DNA of 64,000 bases from an uncultured Lachnospiraceae bacterium (GTDB taxonomy: Bacteria; Bacillota; Clostridia; Lachnospirales; Lachnospiraceae), in NCBI GenBank assembly GCA_946414885.1, contig CAMKQH010000016.1:32021-96020 (forward strand), written 5' to 3'. This document shows positions 44,129-51,741 of the stretch, one piece after another. Position 1 is the stretch's first letter. Each line of letters starts with the position of its first letter. The notes below the pieces were generated by a model that saw only the letters and a list, made by a program, of their open reading frames with translations, was not told the origin of the DNA and searched no databases. The translations under genes and the position numbers were made by a program.

Positions 44129-44165
44129 TTGTGAATTCCTCTCTTTCCTTAAGATGAATTCACAA
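44129..44165 (-). promoter_or_regulatory. perfect 10-bp inverted repeat over the hydrolase -10/leader
   Basis: TTGTGAATTC (44129-44138) and GAATTCACAA (44156-44165) form a perfect inverted repeat with a 17-bp spacer. One arm overlaps the presumed -10 and the other abuts the start codon and ribosome site. It could be a repressor operator or, if transcribed fully, an RBS-masking hairpin. Confidence 0.5.
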
Positions 44166-44202
44166 TACCACGTCCTCTCACGCCCCGCCGCCAAATCTGC
44201 AC

Positions 44203-44230
44203 AAGTTGCGTTTCCAGACGTATAAGTTGC
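44203..44230 (-). promoter_or_regulatory. LytTR-type direct repeats upstream of the hydrolase operon
   Basis: AAGTTGC occurs at 44203-44209 and 44224-44230 with 21-bp periodicity, two helical turns, the layout of LytTR half-sites. They lie roughly 50 and 70 bp before a start predicted from TATTGT (minus strand, 44162-44167), which lacks a good -35, as expected of an activated promoter. Confidence 0.55.
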
Positions 44231-44294
44231 AATCCCCTTCCCCGCCTAACCCTATTATATTCCCTTTCCACCAAAAAACAAACAAAACATAACC

Positions 44295-44374
44295 CATGCG
44301 TTAGAGGTTGCATACACACAGGCGATACGACCCCCGGCTCACGTGCGACACGCACGCGATACGTGCGTTAGAGG
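44295..44374. repeat. two extra copies of the tRNA-Arg(ACG) 3' end
   Basis: CGTGCGTTAGAGG, the 3'-terminal 13 bp of the tRNA-Arg gene (44511-44523), recurs exactly at 44362-44374 and with one change at 44295-44307, all in the same orientation. The 44129-44676 gap otherwise holds the tRNA, its terminator and the sites listed. Confidence 0.75.
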
Positions 44375-44461
44375 GCGCTGCTCGTCCGGGGGACGAGCGC
44401 TTAGCGCCGACCGAGCCGAAGGCGAGATACGAACCCCGGTTCGCGGGCGACACGCACGCGA
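44322..44461. repeat. GC-rich diverged repeat with T-arm-like sequence
   Basis: Two units (about 44322-44359 and 44422-44461) share the exact 15-mer GCGACACGCACGCGA (44345 and 44447) and degenerate T-arm-like sequence (GGGGTTCGTATC and GGGGGTCGTATC on the minus strand). They look like decayed tRNA duplications. The segment is much richer in GC than its surroundings. Confidence 0.65.
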
Positions 44462-44465
44462 ACAA

Positions 44466-44500
44466 AACAAAAGGGATACACCTTCAGGTGTATCCCTTTC
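44466..44500 (-). terminator. terminator of tRNA-Arg (ACG)
   Basis: AAAGGGATACACC and GGTGTATCCCTTT pair perfectly around a 4-nt loop; the minus strand continues TTGTTTTG. Confidence 0.88.
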
Positions 44501-44510
44501 GTTTTCTTCA

Positions 44511-44584
44511 CGTGCGTTAGAGGATTCGAACCCCCGACCTTTTGGTCCGTAGCCAAACGCTCTATCCAGCTGAGCTAAACGCAC
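44511..44584 (-). tRNA. tRNA-Arg (anticodon ACG)
   Basis: A 74-nt tRNA. Acceptor GTGCGTT pairs with AACGCAC. The anticodon arm is TTTGG-CTACGGA-CCAAA; A34 would be edited to inosine to read CGN codons. The T arm GGGGG/CCTCT contains two G-U pairs. Its promoter is 30 bp upstream. Confidence 0.95.
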
Positions 44585-44613
44585 ACAACCGTTGCATCCC
44601 TGCAACAGTATGT

Positions 44614-44642
44614 ATTGTAACTTCTTTATTCCAAAAAGTCAA
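44614..44642 (-). promoter_or_regulatory. promoter of tRNA-Arg (ACG)
   Basis: The minus strand reads TTGACT (44637-44642), 17 bp, TACAAT (44614-44619). Confidence 0.85.
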
Positions 44643-44676
44643 GAACATTTTTTCAATTTCCAACAGTTTCCATTCT

Positions 44677-46197
44677 TTACTTCTTCTGCGCCTCCAGCCG
44701 TTGCGCATTATCCTTGAGGTTCCTCATCAGTCCCTCCACCTGCTCCACCATTCTTCCGTTCTCCTCACAGGCATCATACGTCTCACTTGCATGGGCGGAT
44801 ACCTGCTCCGTGATCGCCGAAATTGTCTGGATCTTCTCCACAATCTCCCCGTTCGCGGCACCGAGAGAATCGATGGCCTGCGTAAGATCCCGGATCTGGT
44901 CGTTAATGTTTACGGTCTGCTCCGCAATGCCGTCAAAGCGCTTTCGCACCGCCAACGTGCTGGCTACGTTCTCCTCATTATTTTGGGTCGCCGTCGACAC
45001 TGCCTTGGAAACGTCCTTCAGCTCTTTATTTACGTTGCCAATCAACTGTGCAATATTGATCGTGGCGTTTTTCGTCTGTTCCGACAACCTTGCAATCTCA
45101 TCAGCCACAACTGCAAAGCCTTTTCCCGCTTCTCCCGCGCGCGCCGCTTCAATTCCGGCATTTAGGGCCAGCATTCCCGTATTATTAGCGACGTTAGTAA
45201 TCGTTTCGATGATCAGATTCATCTTCTGCGTATATGTATTCAATTCATCCATTTGATGAAGCACAGCCTCATTGGTGCGGATGGATGCCTCCATCTGATC
45301 CGCCAGGGCAGTCATCTTCTTCTGACCTTCTTCTACCAGGTTCGCCGTCCGCTCCATGTTTTCCTCGATGGAAACGGAAGCATCCTTCACCCTATCGATG
45401 TAGTTCTGGATCTTCTCCGTCTGCTTCATCTGTTCCTGGATGGAATCAGCCGTCTCGGCACTACCCGTATTGACCTCACCCATGGCCACGCCGATCGAAA
45501 GTACGGATTCTCCCAGCACGTCCAGTTTTTTCGAAACGTTCTCCACGTTCGTGGTGATGGTGGACGCAATGCGAAGCACTTCCTGCAACAACCGGTTCAG
45601 CTCGTCCTTTTGCTTCTTAACGTTGTCAAGCTTCGCTTCGTTTACGCGCCGCATGGTAACGGTATTGATCCATAAGAAAACCGTAAGAACAAGGAACAAG
45701 ATGATTCTGATCTCCAGATCAGGCAGTTGATCCTCCGAATAGCCATGGATGGAGGCATGGATTGCAATGCTAAGCACGTTCAGAATGTTTGTCAGAATCC
45801 CGAACAACATGCAAAAACGTAGGTCCGAATACCACGTTACAAGGAAAAACATGGGAATTGCATAGGCGAAGGGCAGTATGTTATCCGTCGTAAATAGCAC
45901 AAAGACATAGAGCACGCCAAAGCATCCCGCCATCAGATATCTCATCTTATCGGAATCAGGCTTTCTCTTAAGGACGGCACGTTCTCCCAAAATGGATCCC
46001 ACTGTCAAAAAAGCTACGATCAAAAAGTAATCCCAATCTCTTGCCCCCTTCAGGGATTCCACGAAATAAGCGATCAAAATCGCGGAATTCATGATCAAAT
46101 GTCCCGTGAGAACTTGCTTATTGACGTACGCCTTCTCATTCAAAGCGACGTTTTTCCTTATGTTTCTTCGTCTCTTTTTATTCTTTGCCCTTGCCAT
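44677..46197 (-). CDS. methyl-accepting chemotaxis protein
   Basis: A 506-residue chemoreceptor. A strongly basic start ([15 protein letters not shown]) precedes about six membrane helices (residues 35-190) with no sizeable extracellular sensor domain, so the signal is probably sensed in or near the membrane. The C-terminal signalling region has the hairpin tip [20 protein letters not shown], flanked by long coiled coils containing Glu/Gln methylation-type sites. No HAMP domain is obvious. The start at 46197 follows GGAGGCG; a start eight codons earlier is less likely. CheY- and CheX-like genes lie 2 kb away on the same strand, beyond the SUF genes. Confidence 0.93.
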   Translation of the reverse strand: MARAKNKKRRRNIRKNVALNEKAYVNKQVLTGHLIMNSAILIAYFVESLKGARDWDYFLIVAFLTVGSILGERAVLKRKPDSDKMRYLMAGCFGVLYVFVLFTTDNILPFAYAIPMFFLVTWYSDLRFCMLFGILTNILNVLSIAIHASIHGYSEDQLPDLEIRIILFLVLTVFLWINTVTMRRVNEAKLDNVKKQKDELNRLLQEVLRIASTITTNVENVSKKLDVLGESVLSIGVAMGEVNTGSAETADSIQEQMKQTEKIQNYIDRVKDASVSIEENMERTANLVEEGQKKMTALADQMEASIRTNEAVLHQMDELNTYTQKMNLIIETITNVANNTGMLALNAGIEAARAGEAGKGFAVVADEIARLSEQTKNATINIAQLIGNVNKELKDVSKAVSTATQNNEENVASTLAVRKRFDGIAEQTVNINDQIRDLTQAIDSLGAANGEIVEKIQTISAITEQVSAHASETYDACEENGRMVEQVEGLMRNLKDNAQRLEAQKK

Positions 46198-46345
46198 GCT
46201 TCGCCTCCGGCCTTTGCCCACGTCACAAAAACATACTTTAGTTGATTTATTATATCATATGGAGTCAAAAATTGGTATGGAAAAATTTCTTTTTCTGTTA
46301 TACAATGGTCAGAAAGATGAAATGATTATTTTAGGAGGCTCCCTT

Positions 46346-47065
46346 ATGTTAGAGTTGAAAAACCTCTCTTTCCAGGTCCCTGACGCGAACAGTTCAAAGA
46401 AAGAAATCATAAAAAACATCAATCTAAAATTAAAGGATCACACTTTTACCGTCATCACCGGCCCTAACGGCGGCGGTAAATCCACCCTCGCCAAGCTGAT
46501 CATGGGCATGGAAATGCCTACGGATGGCCAAATCCTTTGGAATGGTCAGGACATTACCGCCATGAACGTGACCGAACGCGCAAAATTGGGCATCAGCTTC
46601 GCCTTCCAACAGCCCGTTCGTTTCAAGGGCATCAAGGTAAAGGATCTGATCACGCTTGCAGCCGGCGAAAAACTAAGCACCTCGAGTGCCTGTGAATACT
46701 TGTCCAAAGTCGGTCTTTGCGCTCGCGACTACATCAACCGCGACGTGGATGGCAGTCTTTCCGGCGGAGAACTGAAACGCATCGAGATTGCTACCATCAT
46801 CGCCCGCAACACGCCTCTCTCCGTCTTCGACGAGCCTGAGGCAGGCATTGACCTGTGGAGCTTCAATAACTTGATCAAGGTTTTTGAAGAAATGCATGAA
46901 AAGCGCGAGAATTCCCTGATCATCATCTCCCACCAGGAGCGCATCCTCAACATTGCAGACGAGGTCGTCGTGATTGCTGACGGTTCCGTTAAGGCGCAGG
47001 GCGCGCGTGAAGACATTCTTCCGGAATTGTTAAACGGAACTTCCAGTTGTAAGTTTTATCAATAA
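46346..47065 (+). CDS. sufC: SufC-type Fe-S cluster assembly ATPase
   Basis: A 239-residue ABC ATPase: Walker A GPNGGGKST (residues 39-47), signature SLSGGELKRIEIA, Walker B LSVFDEPEAGIDLWS and switch His in IIISHQERI. The EPEAGID form and close length fit SufC, the soluble ATPase of the SUF Fe-S scaffold, rather than a transport ABC protein. The ATG at 46346 follows AGGAGG; open sequence upstream in frame to 46091 is not used. It is followed after 35 bp by its SufB/SufD-like partner. No sufS, sufU or sufE is adjacent. Confidence 0.93.
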   Translation: MLELKNLSFQVPDANSSKKEIIKNINLKLKDHTFTVITGPNGGGKSTLAKLIMGMEMPTDGQILWNGQDITAMNVTERAKLGISFAFQQPVRFKGIKVKDLITLAAGEKLSTSSACEYLSKVGLCARDYINRDVDGSLSGGELKRIEIATIIARNTPLSVFDEPEAGIDLWSFNNLIKVFEEMHEKRENSLIIISHQERILNIADEVVVIADGSVKAQGAREDILPELLNGTSSCKFYQ

Positions 47066-47100
47066 GATTGCATGGAAATGATTGAATGAGGTGATTACGC

Positions 47101-48018
47101 ATGGATCAAATACAAATGACGTTATTAGAGCAGATTGCCGGACTGCATGAAGTACCTGCCGGCGCTTATAACATCCGCGCAAACGGTGAAAGCGTTTCCC
47201 GCGGCACGACCGCAAACATTGACATCGTGACCAAAGAGGACAAGCAAGGCATCGATATCGTTATCAAACCCGGCACCAAGAAGGAAAGCGTACACATTCC
47301 CGTGGTGCTCAGCCAAAGTGGTCTGAAGGAGATGGTATACAATGATTTCTTTGTAGGCGACGACTGTGACGTGACGATCATCGCTGGCTGCGGCATCCAC
47401 AACGGCGGCGACGAAGCCAGCAAGCATGACGGAATCCACAGCTTCTTCATCGGCAAAAACTCACACGTCCGCTACGTGGAGAAGCATTACGGCAGCGGGG
47501 ACGGCAAGGGTAAACGAATCATGAATCCCGAGACCGTCGTGGAACTCGGTGAAAACAGTTTTATGGAGATGGAGACGGTACAGATCCGCGGCGTCGATTC
47601 CACAAAACGAAGCACTTCCGCCACCCTGGCAGCCGGCGCAAAGCTGATCATCACTGAGCGTTTGATGACGCACGGCACGCAAACAGCCGAGTCATATTTC
47701 AAAGTGGACATGAACGGCGAAGGTTCCAGCACAAACCTGATCTCCCGCTCCGTTGCAAAGGAAGATTCCACGCAATTGTTTGTCTCCGAGATCAACGGAA
47801 ACAATCGCTGTGCAGGCCATTCCGAGTGTGATGCCATCATCATGGATCGCGCGAAGATCGGTGCCGTTCCCAAGATCACGGCAAATCATTTGGATGCTGC
47901 CCTGATCCACGAGGCTGCCATCGGTAAAATTGCCGGAGAACAGATCACAAAGCTTATGACGCTTGGCCTCACGGAAGCTGAGGCTGAAGAACAGATCGTA
48001 AACGGATTTCTTAAATAA
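47101..48018 (+). CDS. SufB/SufD-family Fe-S scaffold protein
   Basis: A 305-residue protein with the beta-helix SufBD core: HSFFIGKNSHVRYVEKHYGSG (cut at GKNSHVRYVEKHYG), RSTSATLAAGAKLIITERLM, FVSEINGNNRCAGHSECDAI and HEAAIGKIAGEQITKLMTLGL near the end, where the family's conserved His/Glu residues lie. It is shorter than SufB or SufD (about 400-480 residues). With SufC it forms a two-gene unit like the minimal SUF (SMS) systems described in archaea and anaerobes. Single scaffold gene, so it may act as a homodimer. Confidence 0.88.
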   Translation: MDQIQMTLLEQIAGLHEVPAGAYNIRANGESVSRGTTANIDIVTKEDKQGIDIVIKPGTKKESVHIPVVLSQSGLKEMVYNDFFVGDDCDVTIIAGCGIHNGGDEASKHDGIHSFFIGKNSHVRYVEKHYGSGDGKGKRIMNPETVVELGENSFMEMETVQIRGVDSTKRSTSATLAAGAKLIITERLMTHGTQTAESYFKVDMNGEGSSTNLISRSVAKEDSTQLFVSEINGNNRCAGHSECDAIIMDRAKIGAVPKITANHLDAALIHEAAIGKIAGEQITKLMTLGLTEAEAEEQIVNGFLK

Positions 48019-48021
48019 AAT

Positions 48022-48054
48022 AATGGGTCAGGAGGCACGTCCCCCTGACCCATT
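48022..48054. terminator. bidirectional terminator between SUF pair and cheY
   Basis: AATGGGTCAGG and CCTGACCCATT pair perfectly around an 11-nt loop. The minus-strand side continues ATTTTATTT; the plus side is only weakly T-rich. Confidence 0.75.
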
Positions 48055-48073
48055 CCTAATTTGATTCAATTTA

Positions 48074-48439
48074 TTACTGCGTCAAACGCTTAATGATGGA
48101 AGATACCTCTTCCGGATCAAACGGCTTCGTGATAAACTCATCCGCTCCACGCTTCAGCGCCTCCACCATCTTCTCCTTTTGCCCGGCCGCCGTGATCATG
48201 ACCACCTTCGCAGCGGGATCAAATTGCTTGATCAGCGTCAGAGATTCAATTCCGTCCATCTTCGGCATCGTAATGTCCATGGTAACGAGATCCGGCTTTA
48301 CTTCCTGATATTTCGCATAGCCCTCTTCTCCGTCAGCCGCCTCTGCCACAACCTCATAACCTTGGTTCTCCAAGAGGTTACGTAAGATTCTCTTACTGGT
48401 TCTGGAATCGTCTACAATCAAAATCTTAACTTCTGCCAT
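48074..48439 (-). CDS. CheY-like single-domain response regulator
   Basis: A 121-residue receiver domain: acidic pocket in LIVDDSRTSKRIL, phosphorylation site Asp55 in DLVTMDITMPKMDG, Thr/Ser switch in VVMITAAG and Lys in FITKPFDPEE. There is no output domain, so it acts by binding a partner such as the flagellar switch. It follows the CheX-like gene by 16 bp, making a likely operon; CheX proteins dephosphorylate CheY-P in other bacteria. Confidence 0.95.
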   Translation of the reverse strand: MAEVKILIVDDSRTSKRILRNLLENQGYEVVAEAADGEEGYAKYQEVKPDLVTMDITMPKMDGIESLTLIKQFDPAAKVVMITAAGQKEKMVEALKRGADEFITKPFDPEEVSSIIKRLTQ

Positions 48440-48455
48440 GTTCCTTCACCCCCTC

Positions 48456-49334
48456 TTAATCCTGCTTAATCGCAGCAAACTCGCAAAGCTTACCGTCAAT
48501 CTGAATCGTTACGACGCATGCCGCGTCATCTGGATAGGCAACGCCATCCACCTCATACAGCGGAGGCATTAATTCCAGGAAGTTTCCATGATTTCCGCTC
48601 AGGGAAGTCGCATACATTCCGTTGATGCAGTTCAAAAGCTCCGCTGCCGCATCGAGTGCGTCCTCATCCAACTCCTCAAAATCTTCCTGTCCGAAGAAGG
48701 ATGCTGCCGTAAGGAGCGCTCCGTCAACCTCTTTGAAACAGTTCGTCCACTTTCCGCTTTCCCCTTGCATTTCCTGTACGGCCATGGGAGCGTTGGAATC
48801 CAGGCTCTTCATTTCCGCCTTAATGATGCTGGCATGTCTGTCCACAAGTCTGATCAAAGTCTTCATGGCGATTGCGATCACCGCTTCATATTCCTTCGCT
48901 TCTTCCGTAAGGAATACGTCCACGATCTTATCAACGTCGTCACTCTTGATGTCCTCAAGTTCCGTATTGGTGAGACACTGATTCATCTTAAACTCTTCAA
49001 GAACGTTGGCCACCTCGCCGATGGTGATCAGTTTGTCATCCTCTAAGGCCTGAATAAACGCCAGATAGGCGTCACCTTGACGTTTTAAGAGTTTTCCTAC
49101 CTGTTCCTCCGTAAGATACCCCTTGTCAACGGCAATGTCACCAAATCTTTTATCACAAATCGCCTGCAGCCGGTTTACTTCCTCTGCCTGGGCAAAAGTC
49201 ATGAATCCTTCCGACACGGCGATCAAACCCAGTTTCACTCTGACGGCATCCATCTTATCCAAAGCCGCACGGAATTGCTGCTGGGTGATTCTTCCGCTAT
49301 CCATAAGATATTTGCCGATAATGCTCTCAACCAT
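48456..49334 (-). CDS. CheX-like chemotaxis protein with N-terminal MshEN-like domain
   Basis: A 292-residue cytoplasmic protein. Residues 1-110 resemble tandem MshEN-type nucleotide-binding repeats (IGKYLMDSGRITQQQF ... FGDIAVDKGYLTEEQVGKLL), a fold that binds cyclic di-GMP in other proteins. Residues 130-292 resemble CheX/CheC phosphatase folds (FFGQEDFEELDEDALDAAAELLNCINGMYA; the ExxN-type helix ELLNCING). Both assignments are by pattern only. Transcribed with the CheY gene from the promoter at 49406-49434. It may link cyclic di-GMP or another ligand to CheY dephosphorylation. Confidence 0.7.
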   Translation of the reverse strand: MVESIIGKYLMDSGRITQQQFRAALDKMDAVRVKLGLIAVSEGFMTFAQAEEVNRLQAICDKRFGDIAVDKGYLTEEQVGKLLKRQGDAYLAFIQALEDDKLITIGEVANVLEEFKMNQCLTNTELEDIKSDDVDKIVDVFLTEEAKEYEAVIAIAMKTLIRLVDRHASIIKAEMKSLDSNAPMAVQEMQGESGKWTNCFKEVDGALLTAASFFGQEDFEELDEDALDAAAELLNCINGMYATSLSGNHGNFLELMPPLYEVDGVAYPDDAACVVTIQIDGKLCEFAAIKQD

Positions 49335-49405
49335 ACGCTCCCTCCAGTCTTTCCTTAGAAGTGATTTCTAGCAATTTGGAAAATTTGTACAATAAATATA
49401 AGATA

Positions 49406-49434
49406 ATTATATCTTGAATCGGTAAAACTGTCAA
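49406..49434 (-). promoter_or_regulatory. promoter of the cheX-cheY operon
   Basis: The minus strand reads TTGACA (49429-49434), 17 bp, TATAAT (49406-49411): consensus sigma-A, not a sigma-28 flagellar promoter. Confidence 0.9.
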
Positions 49435-50150
49435 GAAATTCTGATAGTTGCGCCTGTTTTGTACTATCATTTTAACAATTTTTTCCGCATTTATTTGTAT
49501 TTGGCAAAATATGGTCACTACATTTTAAATTTTCACATATTGTTTGTATATATATCGCCCGTTATCTTTCCGTTCTTCTGATTCAAATTAATTCTCTTTG
49601 TTATTCTTCTCTCGAATTAAATAACTTGTGCACTGTATTTTTTCGTTTCTCCATTTTCAACCGTCTGTTGTTCTATTTTTTTGTCGAAAAATGCCCAAAA
49701 TTGGCGTTGACTCTTTAGGTTATTTTAGACCCCTTTTAAAATTCCATCCGTATTTTGACCGATTTGTTTTTCAATATTTCGTTAATTAAATATCGGCATA
49801 TCGTTTTTTAATATTCCAGGCCCTTATTTTATATGAGTTTAACTGGCATGACATATTGGGCGACAATATATATGACATTCGATTAAATTACAGTTGACAT
49901 CATTGGTTTTTGAATGTTATTTTTGCATTTCATTTTTTATTATATGTTATTATATCGTTCGTATTTAAATCTATCGTTATTTTATTTTTCATCTGGCCTC
50001 ATATTCGCCGCTCTCATCTCCTACTGGCAAAAATCTACCCGTTTTTCCAAGAAATGCTCGTTATTCCTGCATATACCATGCGTTATTTTATATATTATGC
50101 AACTTTTAATTCATTTCAATATGGATCCCATAGATTTTCCTTCATTTTTT
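49435..50150. other. AT-rich intergenic region without recognisable gene
   Basis: About 700 bp, visibly poorer in GC than the rest of the window. It contains open frames (e.g. 49910-50263, plus strand) whose products are Phe/Ile/Tyr-rich and lack a ribosome site; I regard these as chance. TTGACA at 49893 has no good -10. No repeats, tRNA or hairpin stands out. Confidence 0.6.
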
Positions 50151-50189
50151 CCGTCAAAAAAAGAAGAGCCTACAAAAGACTCTTCTTTC
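50150..50189 (-). terminator. terminator of cysK
   Basis: On the minus strand, AAAGAAGAGTC pairs with GGCTCTTCTTT (G-U and mismatch at the tip) across a short loop, followed by TTTTTTTG. Confidence 0.75.
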
Positions 50190-50259
50190 GATTATTCCTT
50201 ATATTCAACGCATTTTTCCTAGTGACGTTTCCGTCAGGCAACTGTTATGAAATTCCTCT

Positions 50260-51162
50260 TTAGATTAAGGCAGTGCTAAAATATCTCTCTGCGCGATCTG
50301 CCAACACGGTTGCGATCACCTTGTCCTTGCCATACTTTTCTGCCATCTGCTTTGCTGCCCAAACGTTTGCACCTGATGAAGTTCCGACCAACAGTCCCTG
50401 CACCCTCGCAAGCTCTCTAGCCGTGTTGATCGCATCATCATCGCTGACTTCTACGATGTCGGTAATGATCTTCGTGTCCAGAATATCCGGAATGAATCCA
50501 TCTCCAATACCCTGGATCTGATGCAAACCAGGTTCATCTCCTAAAAGCGCGCTTACGTTCTTCGGCTCTACGGCCACAACCTTCATCTCCGGATTTAACT
50601 CCAAAAGATACTGGGCAATGCCCTGAAGCGTTCCGCCACTGCCAATGCCGGAAACAAAAACGTCAATTTTCTTTCCTAGCTGCTCTGCAATCTCCCTTGC
50701 CGTCGTACGATAATGCATATCGGGATTTGCGGGGTTTTGGAACTGCTGGGGTACAAAATAGTCATCCGACGCGGAAGCAATCTCTATGGCCTTTTTAACG
50801 CTGCCGTCGATGCTAAGTTTAGGATCCGTAAGAACTAATTCCGCGCCAAGCGCGTGAATGATCTTCTTTCTCTCCTCACTCATGTTTTCCGGCATTACGA
50901 TGATCACCTTATATCCCTTACGGACACCGCAAAGTGCAAGACCGATTCCCGTGTTTCCTGACGTAGGCTCGATGATCGTCATGCCAGGTTTAAGCTTTCC
51001 AGACTTTTCCGCATCCTCGATCATGTTTAACGCGATCCTGTCCTTGATGCTTCCTCCGGGATTCAAGAATTCCGCTTTTGCGAAGATCTGTAGTCCCGTC
51101 GACTGCTCCAAGCTCAAAAGGGGCGTGTTGCCGATAAGATCTAATACGTTTGTATAATACAT
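50260..51162 (-). CDS. cysK: cysteine synthase A (O-acetylserine sulfhydrylase)
   Basis: A 300-residue PLP enzyme that makes cysteine from O-acetylserine and sulfide. The PLP lysine is Lys40 in NPGGSIKDRIALNM, the substrate loop is EPTSGNTGIGLALCG, and the phosphate-binding loop is GIGSGGTLQGIAQYL, with the CysK-type GIGDGFIPD. The start follows AGGAGG. It lies 59 bp past the ferritin-like gene on the same strand; a 7-bp inverted repeat sits between. Length and motifs are normal. Confidence 0.96.
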   Translation of the reverse strand: MYYTNVLDLIGNTPLLSLEQSTGLQIFAKAEFLNPGGSIKDRIALNMIEDAEKSGKLKPGMTIIEPTSGNTGIGLALCGVRKGYKVIIVMPENMSEERKKIIHALGAELVLTDPKLSIDGSVKKAIEIASASDDYFVPQQFQNPANPDMHYRTTAREIAEQLGKKIDVFVSGIGSGGTLQGIAQYLLELNPEMKVVAVEPKNVSALLGDEPGLHQIQGIGDGFIPDILDTKIITDIVEVSDDDAINTARELARVQGLLVGTSSGANVWAAKQMAEKYGKDKVIATVLADRAERYFSTALI

Positions 51163-51190
51163 CCCTCTTTTTCCTCCTGTGCGTATTTAA

Positions 51191-51211
51191 AATTTACTTT
51201 AGGGGTAAATT
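51191..51211. promoter_or_regulatory. inverted repeat upstream of cysK
   Basis: AATTTAC and GTAAATT are arranged symmetrically over 21 bp, 29 bp before the cysK start. Similar half-sites occur at 54020-54036. A possible operator; it is not followed by a T run. Confidence 0.4.
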
Positions 51212-51221
51212 ACTCTATAAT

Positions 51222-51686
51222 TTATACAAATGCCTTCATCTCTTCCATGAAGTCTTCTTCAATCTTGATCAATTTCTTCGCCAGTTCATGCGCTTTTTCA
51301 TCCGCGTCAGGATACTTATTTACGTATTCACTGACGGATTGTATGCCCATGTTGCATCCGTCCATCATTTTCTTTGCAGCTTCCTGGTTATTGGGATGCA
51401 TCAACATTCCCATTTCCAAGCTCATCCAGGAACCGATCTCGGCCATCTTGGGCGGCGTATCCTCCTTGCTGCCGTAACTTCCCAGCATGGACGCAATTTC
51501 TTTTTCCAACGAAGTATGCTTTTCACCGTACGCTTCCATCAGCCGGCTTAAGCTTTCGTCCGTGACAAACTCCCGGATCTGTTTTACGCTCTTTTCCGCC
51601 ATCTGGCAACCGATACCGCATTCCTTCAAGAGTTCCACGGTATGCGTTATCTTTGAGTCAAATTCCTGCTCTTTAAAGTTTTCCAT
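51222..51686 (-). CDS. small helical protein, possibly ferritin-like four-helix bundle
   Basis: A 154-residue, soluble, strongly alpha-helical, acidic protein. Helices such as FDSKITHTVELLKECGIGCQ, SLSRLMEAYGEKHTSLEKEI and ELAKKLIKIEEDFMEEMKAF, with EKHTSLE and ELAKKLIKIEE segments, resemble ferritin-like bundles of the DUF2383/PA2169 kind, but a full metal-ligand set is not evident. The start at 51686 follows GGAGGTG; a longer frame to 51755 overlaps the preceding gene and lacks a ribosome site. Function unknown. Confidence 0.7.
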   Translation of the reverse strand: MENFKEQEFDSKITHTVELLKECGIGCQMAEKSVKQIREFVTDESLSRLMEAYGEKHTSLEKEIASMLGSYGSKEDTPPKMAEIGSWMSLEMGMLMHPNNQEAAKKMMDGCNMGIQSVSEYVNKYPDADEKAHELAKKLIKIEEDFMEEMKAFV

Positions 51687-51741
51687 AGTGACACCTCCAT
51701 TTTTCCTTAGTATGTCACCAAAGCAGAAAACTATGCGGGAA

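Noticed and set aside
44339..44605. Minus-strand frame encoding LAQLDRAFGYGPKGRGFES
   Set aside because: This peptide is a well-known artefact of translating tRNA genes; the region is tRNA-Arg plus tRNA-like repeats.
46091..46345. Extended N-terminus for SufC
   Set aside because: Overlaps the start of the divergent chemoreceptor gene; AGGAGG directly precedes the ATG at 46346 and the ABC domain begins there.
49910..50263. 117-codon Phe/Ile-rich frame in the AT-rich gap
   Set aside because: Composition alone produces such frames in AT-rich DNA; no ribosome site, and it runs through the cysK terminator.
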